From contig JAFSYK010000068.1 of the NCBI GenBank assembly GCA_017449975.1, positions 1 through 53,161 on the forward strand: DNA of 53,161 nt, read 5' to 3'. Of this stretch, positions 23,318-31,219 are shown in pieces. Position 1 is the stretch's first letter. Every line of letters begins with the position of its first letter. A program made the position numbers and the translations under genes. Under the pieces are notes generated by a model that was not told the origin of the DNA, did no database searches, and saw only the letters and a program-made list of their open reading frames with translations. The stretch comes from Bacteroidales bacterium. GTDB taxonomy: Bacteria > Bacteroidota > Bacteroidia > Bacteroidales > P3.

Positions 23318-25117
23318 TTATTCGCCCTTCTTCTCTTTCTCCAAGTCGGCTTTCAGGTTGGCCAGCACGTCAAGGTCGCCCAGCGTGGTTTTCTCCAACT
23401 GGTCGTTGATTTTCTTGACGGTTTTCTTGGTGGCGCGCTCGGCCTTGGCCTCGTCGCTCTCGACGGTGGCACGCTCCTCGGCGGCACCCTCCTGCCAGGT
23501 GCGGGAGTGCGAGAGGATGATCTTCTTGCTCTCTTTCGAGAACTCCAGAACCTTGAAGTCGAGGGTCTCGCCAGCCTTGGCTTTCGACTTGTCGGCTTTG
23601 TCCAGATAACGCATCGGGGCGAAACCTTCCACGTCGTAAGGCAGCGTCACGGTGGCGCCCTTGTCGTTCACCGACTGGATGGTGCCCTTGTGGACAGAAC
23701 CGATGGTGAACAGCGACTCGTAGACATCCCAAGGATTGTCTTCAAGCTGCTTGTGACCCAAGCTGAGACGACGGTTCTCGGCATCGACCTCGAGGACGAC
23801 GACCTCGATGCTGTCGCCAATCTTCGTGAACTCGGCGGGATGCTTGATTTTCTTGCTCCAACTGAGGTCGCTGATGTGGATCAGACCGTCAACACCCTCC
23901 TCCAGCTCGACGAAGATGCCGAAGTTGGTGAAGTTACGCACGGTGGCGGTGTGCTTGCTGCCCACAGGATATTTCTCGACAATGTTCAGCCACGGATCGG
24001 GCATGAGCTGCTTGATACCCAAGCTCATCTTGCGCTCCTCGCGGTTGAGGGTCAGGACCTTGGCCTCGATTTCCTGGCCAACTTTCAGGAAGTCCTGCGC
24101 GCTGCGCAGATGCTGGCTCCAGCTCATTTCGCTGACGTGGACCAAGCCTTCGACGCCGGGGACCACCTCGACAAATGCACCGTAGTCGGCAATGACGACC
24201 ACCTTGCCCTTGATAACGTCGCCCTCTTTGAGGTTCGGGTCGAGCGCCTCCCACGGATGAGGAGTGAGCTGCTTGAGACCCAGAGCGATGCGATGCTTCG
24301 CCTCGTCGAAGTCGAGGATAACGACGTTGAGTTTCTCGTCCAGATGGACCACCTCTTCGGGATGGCTGATGCGACCCCAGCTGAGGTCGGTGATGTGGAT
24401 GAGACCGTCCACGCCACCGAGGTCGATGAAGACACCGTAGCTGGTGATGTTCTTCACCACACCTTCGAGCACCTGACCCTTCTCCAGGTGGCTGATGATC
24501 TCGGCCTTCTGAGCCTCGAGTTCAGCCTCGATAAGGGCTTTGTGCGACACCACGACGTTGTGGTACTCGTGGTTGATTTTCACGACCTTGAACTCCATGG
24601 TCTTGTCCACAAAGACATCGTAGTCGCGGATAGGCTTGACATCGATCTGCGAACCGGGGAGGAAGGCCTCGATGTTGTCGAACACGGTGACAATGAGACC
24701 ACCCTTGGTGCGGCTCTTGATGTGACCGGTGATGATTTCTTCGTTCTCGAAGGCCTGGTTGACACGCTCCCACGATTTGAGGATGCGGGCTTTCTTGTGG
24801 GAAAGCAGCAGCTGACCGTTGGCGTCTTCCTGGCTCTCAACAAAGACCTCGATTTTGTCGCCGGCTTTGAAGTCGGGGTTATAACGCAGCTCGGAAGCGG
24901 GAATCACACCGTCCGATTTGAAACCGATGTTGACAACGGCTTCGCGGTCGTTGACGGAGACAATGGTGCCCTCGATAACCTCCTGCTCGGTGAAAGCGTT
25001 GAAGGTCTTCTCGTAGGCGTCGACCATTTGTTGTGATGCGGCATTACTGCGCTCTTCTTTTTCGTCGATAGCATTCCAATCAAAGTCTGCTAACGGCTGC
25101 ACATTTTTGTAATCCAT
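23318..25117 (-). CDS. rpsA: 30S ribosomal protein S1
   Basis: A 599-aa protein with six S1 RNA-binding domains, roughly at residues 45-115, 125-190, 205-280, 295-365, 380-455 and 470-540. Each has the G-x-V-x-x-I-x-x-x-G-x-F-V pattern, for example GVVKNITSYGVFIDL and ATVRNFTNFGIFVEL. Domains 3-5 end in IHITDLSW-type motifs. The C-terminal tail is Lys/Glu-rich. S1 helps load mRNA on the small subunit, which matters in Bacteroidota where Shine-Dalgarno motifs are weak. The gene is monocistronic, with its own promoter, an approximately 100-base structured leader and a strong terminator. Confidence 0.97.
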   Translation of the reverse strand: MDYKNVQPLADFDWNAIDEKEERSNAASQQMVDAYEKTFNAFTEQEVIEGTIVSVNDREAVVNIGFKSDGVIPASELRYNPDFKAGDKIEVFVESQEDANGQLLLSHKKARILKSWERVNQAFENEEIITGHIKSRTKGGLIVTVFDNIEAFLPGSQIDVKPIRDYDVFVDKTMEFKVVKINHEYHNVVVSHKALIEAELEAQKAEIISHLEKGQVLEGVVKNITSYGVFIDLGGVDGLIHITDLSWGRISHPEEVVHLDEKLNVVILDFDEAKHRIALGLKQLTPHPWEALDPNLKEGDVIKGKVVVIADYGAFVEVVPGVEGLVHVSEMSWSQHLRSAQDFLKVGQEIEAKVLTLNREERKMSLGIKQLMPDPWLNIVEKYPVGSKHTATVRNFTNFGIFVELEEGVDGLIHISDLSWSKKIKHPAEFTKIGDSIEVVVLEVDAENRRLSLGHKQLEDNPWDVYESLFTIGSVHKGTIQSVNDKGATVTLPYDVEGFAPMRYLDKADKSKAKAGETLDFKVLEFSKESKKIILSHSRTWQEGAAEERATVESDEAKAERATKKTVKKINDQLEKTTLGDLDVLANLKADLEKEKKGE

Positions 25118-25231
25118 GTGTAAGATTGGGTTGTTTGTGGCTTCCTACCTAGCCGGGTTAGACATACTTAACACCCTGAGCAATACCCAATTGGTAGGAA
25201 TTGGGCTACTCAAGCGTGAATTGCAAAGATA
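25118..25231 (-). promoter_or_regulatory. rpsA promoter and structured 5' leader
   Basis: The -7 element TATCTTTG is at 25224-25231. The leader contains hairpin 1 (CCCAATT at 25199-25205, complement at 25186-25192) whose loop reads CCTACC on the transcript. Further down, GGTAGGAA (25142-25149) is complementary to that loop and its flanks. It could form a pseudoknot, or a competing long stem enclosing a second hairpin (25155-25176). The pairing segment ends 25 bases before the start codon. S1 is autoregulated in E. coli, so autoregulation is a reasonable inference here. Confidence 0.6.
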
Positions 25232-25264
25232 CGAAAAAAATTGAAATATAGACTTTTCCCTAGA

Positions 25265-25345
25265 TTATCTAGGATTTCTAGATTTTCTAGATTGTCTAGA
25301 TTCTCTAGAACTTCTAGAATATCTAGAACTTCTAGATTCTCTAGC
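25265..25345. repeat. 9-bp-period tandem array, nine units of NNNTCTAGA
   Basis: Nine consecutive 9-bp units with consensus NNNTCTAGA, varying mainly in the three other positions (ATTTCTAGA, TTTTCTAGA, TTGTCTAGA, ACTTCTAGA and so on). They lie between the rpsA promoter and the 3' end of the MFS gene. Confidence 0.9.
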
Positions 25346-25369
25346 CCATCTATCTCCTCCTATCCCTTC

Positions 25370-26617
25370 CTATTCCTCACCCTTTCTCCGGGACCCGACC
25401 ATGGCATAGAAAAGTATATACCCGAATCCGACCACGACAATCCAGTAGGATCCGACGAAACCGATATGGTCGGCCACAAGGTTCTGAATAAAGGGCAGGA
25501 TGCCGCCGCCGCACACCAGCGTCATGAAGATGCCGCTGGCCATTGGCGTGGACTGTCCCAGTCCCTCGGTCGAGAGGTTGAAGATGGCGCCCCACATCAC
25601 CGAGGTCATCAGTCCGCACAGTGTGGCAAAGACAATCTTGAGCGGTACGGCTGCATGGTGCAGCTGTATGGTGTTCTCGACGGGGATGGCAATCAGACAA
25701 ATCAGAAACAGGATGGCCAGCGTGGAAGCGGTGGCCAGCATGGCGCGGCTGCTCACTTTTCCGCCCAGCAGGCCGCCCACAAATCGGCCGCAGAGCATCA
25801 GAAACCAGTAGGCTCCGATAAACCATCCCGCCAGATTGGCACCCATCGACAGGCCGCCTTCGGCGCCCGCGGTGGTCATGTAGAGGTTGGCGGTGTTGGG
25901 GATGCCCACCTCGACGCCGACATAGAAGAAGATGGCGATGGCGCCCAATACAAAATGGCGGAACGCAAGCGGGCTGCGTGGCCGCTCGGCGGATGCCTCG
26001 CTGTTCTGGGCGGCGGCCAGGTGCGGCTCGGGAATACGGGTAAGGGCGATGACGACGAAGGCCACGGCAAAGATGGTCATGGCGATAATCATGGCCGGTG
26101 CGGCGTCGCCAACGTTGGCCTGCTCCACGGCGCCGCCAATCAGATAGCCCAACAGGATGGGGGCCAGTGTGGCGCCGGTGCTGTTGATGGTGCCACCCCA
26201 CTGGATGAGCTGGTTGCCGCGGTTGCCACCGCCGCCCAGGGTGTTCAGCATGGGGTTGACCACAATATTGAGCAGACACATGGAGAAGCCCGCCACCAGC
26301 GCACCGCACACATAGACGGCAAAACTCTCGGCATAGCCACTCACAAACTGGATGCCCACACCGATAAAGCCTACGGTGACAGCCAGCAGCGAGGTGAACT
26401 TATAGCCCTTCTTGCGCAGTATGATGCCCGAAGGGATGCCCATGCAGAGATAGGCGATGAAGTTGGCCAATGTGCCCAGCTGCGCTATGGCATTGCTGGT
26501 GCCGAAATTGTTCTTGACGATGACGCCCATCGATCCGGCAAAGTTGGTCACGAATGCGATCATGAAGAACAGCAAATACATGACGATGATCGGAATGGCG
26601 TAGTTTTTCTTCTCCAT
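25370..26617 (-). CDS. MFS transporter, fucose/glucose:H+ symporter type
   Basis: A 415-aa polytopic membrane protein with about 12 hydrophobic segments. The first begins at about residue 8 (IPIIVMYLLFFMIAFVTNFA). The family pattern is visible in GTLANFIAYLCMGIPSGIIL with a following charged RKKGYK loop, and in the second half GAYWFLMLCGRFVGGLLGGK, an MFS A-like motif. Overall it resembles the FucP/GlcP sugar:H+ symporters of Bacteroidota; the sugar cannot be told. It lies directly downstream of atpG (89-base gap), so it may be read from the atp operon. I saw no -7 element of its own. Confidence 0.82.
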   Translation of the reverse strand: MEKKNYAIPIIVMYLLFFMIAFVTNFAGSMGVIVKNNFGTSNAIAQLGTLANFIAYLCMGIPSGIILRKKGYKFTSLLAVTVGFIGVGIQFVSGYAESFAVYVCGALVAGFSMCLLNIVVNPMLNTLGGGGNRGNQLIQWGGTINSTGATLAPILLGYLIGGAVEQANVGDAAPAMIIAMTIFAVAFVVIALTRIPEPHLAAAQNSEASAERPRSPLAFRHFVLGAIAIFFYVGVEVGIPNTANLYMTTAGAEGGLSMGANLAGWFIGAYWFLMLCGRFVGGLLGGKVSSRAMLATASTLAILFLICLIAIPVENTIQLHHAAVPLKIVFATLCGLMTSVMWGAIFNLSTEGLGQSTPMASGIFMTLVCGGGILPFIQNLVADHIGFVGSYWIVVVGFGYILFYAMVGSRRKGEE

Positions 26618-26663
26618 ATAAGATATATTTATAGGAACTTATGCAATGAAGTCGAACTGGAAT

Positions 26664-26706
26664 TTACACCAGCGTTGCCGGCAGGAAATTATGCGCTACG
26701 CGCAGG
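26664..26706. repeat. Dispersed 43-bp repeat, copy A
   Basis: Aligns without gaps to 29300-29342 at 34 of 43 positions; shared words include GTTGC, GGAA and CGCGCAGG. It abuts the atpG stop codon at 26707. Confidence 0.7.
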
Positions 26707-27600
26707 CTATCCTTTCAGTGCCTCCGAACCGCTGACAATCTCGATGATTTCGTTGGTGATGGAAGCCTGTCGGGCCTTGTTGTAGCTGAGTTTGAGGTCT
26801 TTCAACAGCTCGGTGGCATTGTCGGTGGCTTTCTGCATGGCGGTCATGCGGGCGCCGTGTTCGGATGCCAGCGAGTCGAGGATGACGCGGTAGAACTGTG
26901 AGCGCAACGTCAGCGGCACCATCTCGCGCAAAATGGTGGCCTTGCTGGGCTCGTAGATATAGTCGTCGGCAGTAGCCTGGCTGGTCTGACCTGTCTGATT
27001 GGTCCGAGCCGTCTGACTGTTCTGACTCACCGGCAGCCACTGTTCGGTGCTGAGAATCTGCGCCAACGAGTTCTTGAACTGGTTGTATACGATCTCCACC
27101 AGGTCGTAGGCTTTGTTGCAGTACTGCTGCATGATGCTGTCGGCCAGCGTGGCGATGTTGTCAAAAGTGGGTGCGTCGAGCAGGTCGGAGCGGTTCTCGC
27201 TGTCGATGTCGCGTTTGGCGAAATAGTCGGCACCCCGTTTGCCGATGGCAATCAGGTGTGTATTCGCCTCGGGATACTGTTGCCGGTAGTCCTGTAAACG
27301 CGCCTCGGCCTGTTTGATGACGTTGGCGTTGAAAGCGCCGCAGAGTCCCTTGTTCGAGGTGACCACCACCATCAGGATGTGGCGTACCGGCCGCACTTCG
27401 TGATAGGCGGTCTGCAGTCCGTCGCCCACGTCGATGGATTCGATAATCTCGGACATCTGTGCCACGTAGGGCCGCATGCCGATGATGCTGTTCTGTGCCC
27501 GACGGAATTTGGCGGCCGACACCATCTTCATGGCAGAGGTGATCTGCTGCGTCGAGCTGACCGACGCGATGCGTGTGCGTACTTCTTTGAGGTTGGCCAT
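26707..27600 (-). CDS. atpG: ATP synthase F1 subunit gamma
   Basis: A 297-aa protein. The N-terminal coiled-coil begins MANLKEVRTRIASVSSTQQI and TSAMKMVSAAKFRRA, and the C-terminal helix is ITNEIIEIVSGSEAL, both diagnostic for the rotor subunit. The middle has the HILMVVVTSNKGLCGAFNANV sheet, interrupted by nothing. Near residues 191-207 a polar stretch SQNSQTARTNQTGQTSQAT is encoded by five 9-bp units (26983-27027). It looks like an in-frame insertion into a surface loop, making the protein a little longer than usual. It is the last atp gene, 38 bases after atpA. Confidence 0.95.
   Translation of the reverse strand: MANLKEVRTRIASVSSTQQITSAMKMVSAAKFRRAQNSIIGMRPYVAQMSEIIESIDVGDGLQTAYHEVRPVRHILMVVVTSNKGLCGAFNANVIKQAEARLQDYRQQYPEANTHLIAIGKRGADYFAKRDIDSENRSDLLDAPTFDNIATLADSIMQQYCNKAYDLVEIVYNQFKNSLAQILSTEQWLPVSQNSQTARTNQTGQTSQATADDYIYEPSKATILREMVPLTLRSQFYRVILDSLASEHGARMTAMQKATDNATELLKDLKLSYNKARQASITNEIIEIVSGSEALKG
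26983..27027. repeat. 9-bp-period array inside atpG
   Basis: Five 9-bp units on the plus strand: GGTCTGACC, TGTCTGATT, GGTCCGAGC, CGTCTGACT, GTTCTGACT. The consensus is NGTCTGACN. The period of three codons keeps the reading frame. Confidence 0.85.
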
Positions 27601-27638
27601 GTCTGGTGATGAACGTGTTGTTTATGATACGGTTCCGG

Positions 27639-29219
27639 CTATTGGGCGTATTTTGTCGCCAAGTCGAGGGCGCATGTTTTCAGCGTCTCCAACTCTTCGT
27701 CGACGAGCTTGCCCTGACGCAGGTGCTCCAGAATCTCGCTGTGGTTCTGACGGATGAAGAAGAGGAACTCGGTCTCGAATTCGCGCACACGGTTGACGGG
27801 CACCTTCTGGATGAGGTTCTTGGTACCGCAGTAGATGATGGCCACCTGCTCTTCGACGGGCATGGGGCTGAACTGCGGCTGCTTCAGGATTTCCACGTTG
27901 CGGGCACCTTTGTCGAGCACCGCCTTGGTGGCGGCGTCGAGGTCGGATCCGAACTTGGAGAAAGCCTCCAACTCGCGGTACTGTGCCTGGTCGAGTTTCA
28001 GTGTACCGGCAATCTTCTTCATGGATTTGATCTGAGCCTTGCCGCCCACGCGCGACACCGAGATACCGACGTTGATGGCCGGACGCACGCCCGAGTTGAA
28101 CAGACTGGTCTCGAGGAATATCTGTCCGTCGGTGATGGAGATGACGTTGGTGGGGATATAGGCCGACACGTCGCCTGCCTGGGTCTCGATGATGGGCAGT
28201 GCCGTCAGCGATCCGCCGCCGCGCACTTTGTTCTTCAACGAGACGGGCAGGTCGTTCATCTGCGCGGCAATCTCGTCGCTCTGGATGATGCGCGCGGCAC
28301 GCTCCAGCAGACGGCTGTGCAGGTAGAACACATCGCCCGGGTAGGCTTCGCGTCCCGGCGGACGACGCAGCAGCAGCGACACCTCGCGGTAGGCCACGGC
28401 CTGCTTCGACAGGTCGTCGTAGATGACCAAGGCGTCGCGACCTGTGTCGCGGAAATATTCGCCGATGGCGGCACCCGCAAAGGGGGCGTAGAACTGCATG
28501 GCGGCAGGGTCGGAGGCGGTGGCGGCCACCACGGTGGTGTAGGCCATGGCGCCCTTCTCCTCGAGGGTCTTCACCAAGTTGGCCACGGTCGAACCTTTCT
28601 GGCCGCAGGCCACATAGATGCAGTATACCGGCTTGCCGGCGTCGTAAAATTCTTTCTGGTTGATGATGGTGTCGATGGCGATGGCGGTCTTGCCAGTCTG
28701 ACGGTCGCCGATGATGAGCTCACGCTGGCCGCGACCGATGGGAATCATCGAGTCGATGGCCTTGATGCCGGTCTGCAGCGGCTGCTCCACAGGCTGACGG
28801 TAGATGACGCCCGGCGCTTTGCGCTCCAGCGGCATGTCGAACAGTTCGCCCTCGATGGGGCCCTTGCCGTCGATGGGCTGACCGATGGTGTTGACCACAC
28901 GGCCCACCAGCTTCTCGCCGACGGGGATGGATGCGATGCGCTTGGTACGTGCCACCGTGTCGCCCTCGTTGATGGTGTTCGACTCGGCCAGCATAACCAC
29001 GCCCACATTGTCCTCCTCCAGGTTCTGCACGATGCCTTGCTCGCCGGTCTTGAATTCCACCAGCTCGCCCGACTGGGCGTTGTTGAGTCCGTAGACACGG
29101 GCGATGCCGTCGCCTACGGTGAGCACGGTGCCCACCTCCTCGAGCTCAACGTCCATGTTGACGTTGGCCAACTGTTTCTTCAATATTGCCGATACTTCGG
29201 CGGGTTTTATCTCTGCCAT
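27639..29219 (-). CDS. atpA: ATP synthase F1 subunit alpha
   Basis: A 526-aa protein starting [20 protein letters not shown]. The N-terminal beta-barrel has [20 protein letters not shown]. The P-loop [13 protein letters not shown] lies near residue 170. The conserved [22 protein letters not shown] segment is present, as is the later [20 protein letters not shown]. The subunit holds the non-catalytic nucleotide sites of F1. The gene follows atpH after a 193-base spacer full of repeats, an unusually large gap inside this operon. Confidence 0.97.
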   Translation of the reverse strand: MAEIKPAEVSAILKKQLANVNMDVELEEVGTVLTVGDGIARVYGLNNAQSGELVEFKTGEQGIVQNLEEDNVGVVMLAESNTINEGDTVARTKRIASIPVGEKLVGRVVNTIGQPIDGKGPIEGELFDMPLERKAPGVIYRQPVEQPLQTGIKAIDSMIPIGRGQRELIIGDRQTGKTAIAIDTIINQKEFYDAGKPVYCIYVACGQKGSTVANLVKTLEEKGAMAYTTVVAATASDPAAMQFYAPFAGAAIGEYFRDTGRDALVIYDDLSKQAVAYREVSLLLRRPPGREAYPGDVFYLHSRLLERAARIIQSDEIAAQMNDLPVSLKNKVRGGGSLTALPIIETQAGDVSAYIPTNVISITDGQIFLETSLFNSGVRPAINVGISVSRVGGKAQIKSMKKIAGTLKLDQAQYRELEAFSKFGSDLDAATKAVLDKGARNVEILKQPQFSPMPVEEQVAIIYCGTKNLIQKVPVNRVREFETEFLFFIRQNHSEILEHLRQGKLVDEELETLKTCALDLATKYAQ

Positions 29220-29222
29220 ATT

Positions 29223-29408
29223 ATTTAAACTTCCATTTAAACTTCCAGTTTACTCACTCGTCAACTTTGCTTTCAGTATATCAGGAGTTAAAGCGGGAGT
29301 TGTGCCACCGTTGCTGGCGGGAAGTTATACGCTTCGCGCAGGACAATAGTTCTGTATCGTCCATTTTAACTTCCATTTTGACTTCCAATTTAACTTCCAT
29401 TTTTATTC
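29223..29408. repeat. 12-bp-period arrays flanking a dispersed 43-bp repeat (copy B)
   Basis: Two identical 12-bp units ATTTAAACTTCC (29223-29246) lie on one side. Four 12-bp units of the type CCATTTTAACTT (29361-29408) lie on the other. Between them, 29300-29342 is the partner of the 43-bp repeat at 26664-26706. Nothing codes in this 193-base spacer between atpH and atpA. Confidence 0.8.
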
Positions 29409-29412
29409 CCAA

Positions 29413-29970
29413 TTAAAGTTTGCTTTCGTAGTCGTTGCGCTGGAATTCGCGGCGCATACGGTTGATGCGGGTCTGCAGGCGTGCGTCGACCAGATAGGTG
29501 TCGAACATCAGCTGGAAACCGCCCAGCATCTTGTCGGTGGTGACGCATTCCATCTGCACCTGCTTGTGGGTGAAGTCCGCCACCTTTTTGCGCAACTGTT
29601 CGGTCAGCTGCGGGCTCATGTCGGCGGCGGTGCGCACCTTGGCCACCACGATGCCGTTGACGTCGCGGTAGAACTGCTGATAGGCCTTGGCGATGCCGCG
29701 TAGGTTGACGCCGCGCCGCCGCTTGACGACAAACAGCAGGAACGCCATACTGGTCTCTGACACGTGACCCGTGAAGATGTCCGCCACAATGGCGCGCTTC
29801 TTGTCTTCGCGGATGGTGGGATTGCCCATCACGGTGTTCAGCAAGTGGTTCTCGGCACACACCTGTTCCACTGTGCCCATGTCCTGCATCACGGTGTCGG
29901 TCTGACCCAAATCCTGCGACAGCAGGAAAAGCGCCTTGGCGTAGTGCTGATGGATGCGGTAGTCGTTCAT
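29413..29970 (-). CDS. atpH: ATP synthase F1 subunit delta
   Basis: A 185-aa protein. It begins MNDYRIHQHYAKALFLLSQD, with the conserved ALF start of the N-terminal helical bundle. The C-terminal domain has VRTAADMSPQLTEQLRKKVA and a final LMFDTYLVDARLQTRINRMR, all matching OSCP/delta. The subunit joins the F1 head to the b-subunit stalk. It begins 7 bases downstream of the atpF stop. Expression should follow atpE and atpF from the promoter at 30854. Confidence 0.93.
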   Translation of the reverse strand: MNDYRIHQHYAKALFLLSQDLGQTDTVMQDMGTVEQVCAENHLLNTVMGNPTIREDKKRAIVADIFTGHVSETSMAFLLFVVKRRRGVNLRGIAKAYQQFYRDVNGIVVAKVRTAADMSPQLTEQLRKKVADFTHKQVQMECVTTDKMLGGFQLMFDTYLVDARLQTRINRMRREFQRNDYESKL

Positions 29971-29977
29971 CGTGAGG

Positions 29978-30478
29978 TTAGTTTAGTTCGATACGATTGA
30001 GTTCCTCCTCGATGAGGGCATTGGCACGAGCCTTGTCGGACAGCTCGCTGCGCAGCAGTTTCTCGGCAATCTCGATGGAGATATTGCCTATCTCGTTGCG
30101 CAAATCGTGCATGGCTTTCAGCTTCTCGTAGTTGATGCTTTCGCGGGCGTTCTCGACGATGCGGTTGGCCTCCTCGGTGGCGGTGGCTTTGGCTTTCTCG
30201 ATCACCTCTTCGCTGGCCAGTCGGGCGCTGAGCAGCATCTCCTCGCGTTCGCGCTTGGCCTGCTGCAGCAGCTCCTCGTTGCCGGCTTTCAGCAGCCGCA
30301 TGTCCTCGCGGGCTTTCTCGGCGGCCGACAGTGAATTGGCAATCTCTTCCTCACGCTGTTTCAGCGTCTTCAGCATCAAGGGCCAGCCCCATTTGCCGAG
30401 GATGAAAACCAGCAGGGCGAAGGCGATGAGCATGAAGAAAAAAGTGCCCAGCCCCGGATTGATTAAAGGATTATTCAT
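29978..30478 (-). CDS. atpF: ATP synthase F0 subunit b
   Basis: A 166-aa protein. One N-terminal membrane helix (TFFFMLIAFALLVFILGKWG, residues about 12-31) is followed by a long charged coiled-coil (LKQREEEIANSLSAAEKARE and LLQQAKREREEMLLSARLAS), the normal design of the peripheral stalk. It is separated from atpE by 68 bases that form a strong hairpin, unlike the very short gaps elsewhere in the operon. Confidence 0.95.
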   Translation of the reverse strand: MNNPLINPGLGTFFFMLIAFALLVFILGKWGWPLMLKTLKQREEEIANSLSAAEKAREDMRLLKAGNEELLQQAKREREEMLLSARLASEEVIEKAKATATEEANRIVENARESINYEKLKAMHDLRNEIGNISIEIAEKLLRSELSDKARANALIEEELNRIELN

Positions 30479-30501
30479 AGTGGTTTCTCTTGCAATGAAA
30501 A

Positions 30502-30538
30502 GTCGGGGTCAGCCAGCCAATCGCTGTGTGACCCCGAC
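30502..30538 (-). other. Intercistronic hairpin between atpE and atpF
   Basis: Perfect 10-bp stem (GTCGGGGTCA at 30502-30511, complement at 30529-30538) with a 17-base loop. No long U run follows on the minus strand (next bases AAGAGAAACC after a short TTTTCATTGC). It is more likely an RNA stabiliser, processing site or attenuator than a full terminator. Confidence 0.7.
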
Positions 30539-30546
30539 GGTGGCTG

Positions 30547-30807
30547 TTAGGCCTTGAGGGCGATGAGCAGGCAGACCACAACGGCAAAGAAGGCAACACC
30601 TTCAACCAGAGCCGCGGCGATAATCATGGTCGAACGGATGTCTCCGCCCGCTTCGGGCTGACGGGCCATGCCTTCCATGGCACCCTGACCGATTTTACCA
30701 ATGCCGAGACCTGCACCGATGGTGGCAAGACCTGCGCCCACAGCCGCGCCCATGTAACCCCAAGAGAGGTTGGCAACGGCCTGTAACAATACAAATAAAC
30801 TGGTCAT
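30547..30807 (-). CDS. atpE: ATP synthase F0 subunit c
   Basis: An 86-aa proteolipid with two membrane hairpin helices: GAAVGAGLATIGAGLGIGKI, the polar loop QGAMEGMARQPEA, and MIIAAALVEGVAFFAVVVCL holding the ion-binding Glu. The Glu is followed by Gly-Val and not the Ser-Thr seen in sodium-type rings, so proton coupling is likely by inference. ATG 30807 is chosen; the longer frame upstream runs through the promoter. It is the first gene of the operon here, with atpB absent upstream. Confidence 0.95.
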   Translation of the reverse strand: MTSLFVLLQAVANLSWGYMGAAVGAGLATIGAGLGIGKIGQGAMEGMARQPEAGGDIRSTMIIAAALVEGVAFFAVVVCLLIALKA

Positions 30808-30853
30808 AATAGTTTGTATTAAGAAGTGTGTTTCTGATGTGTTTGTTAGACGG

Positions 30854-30861
30854 CAAAGATA
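30854..30861 (-). promoter_or_regulatory. -7 element (TATCTTTG) of the atpEFHAG operon
   Basis: Minus-strand TATCTTTG, 46 bases upstream of atpE. Its presence shows that the operon begins with atpE. Confidence 0.75.
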
Positions 30862-31118
30862 CATCTTTTTTTCAATACGGACAACAGGAATAATTTTCTA
30901 TGTCGGACGGACGCAATTCCACAAACAAGTTACAGCCCACAAAGGGCGATTAAACCGGGCTCCTTTCAACCTCATCTTTCCAGCGAGCGTTTGGTTCATT
31001 GTAATATTTCTGTAATCAAATGCTTGCACTTTTTCAATGAAGCCATACAAGCGTACATCAAAAATATTTCCTAAAAAATATAATAGATTGTTTCTAGTTT
31101 CATAATATTAGTATTTTA

Positions 31119-31126
31119 TATGTTTG
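31119..31126 (+). promoter_or_regulatory. Possible -7 element (TATGTTTG)
   Basis: Plus-strand TATGTTTG, 93 bases before a candidate ATG at 31220, in the AT-rich 390-base spacer upstream of atpE. The rest of this spacer holds only a direct repeat of CCAGGG words near 31152-31182. Confidence 0.4.
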
Positions 31127-31219
31127 TTTACGTACAACTGACTATACTTTACCAGGGTATAACTACCTATGCTATGCCAGGGCAAATAATAACGATAGGG
31201 CAGTAGCTACCAAACAACA

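Noticed and set aside
25241-26785. Plus-strand open frame (514 codons) opposite the MFS gene
   Set aside because: Antisense to a clear 12-helix transporter. It also runs through the 9-bp array and the 43-bp repeat, so it is not a gene.
31152-31182. Two CCAGGG words with similar flanks in the spacer upstream of atpE
   Set aside because: Too short and only two copies; not a CRISPR array or a clear operator.
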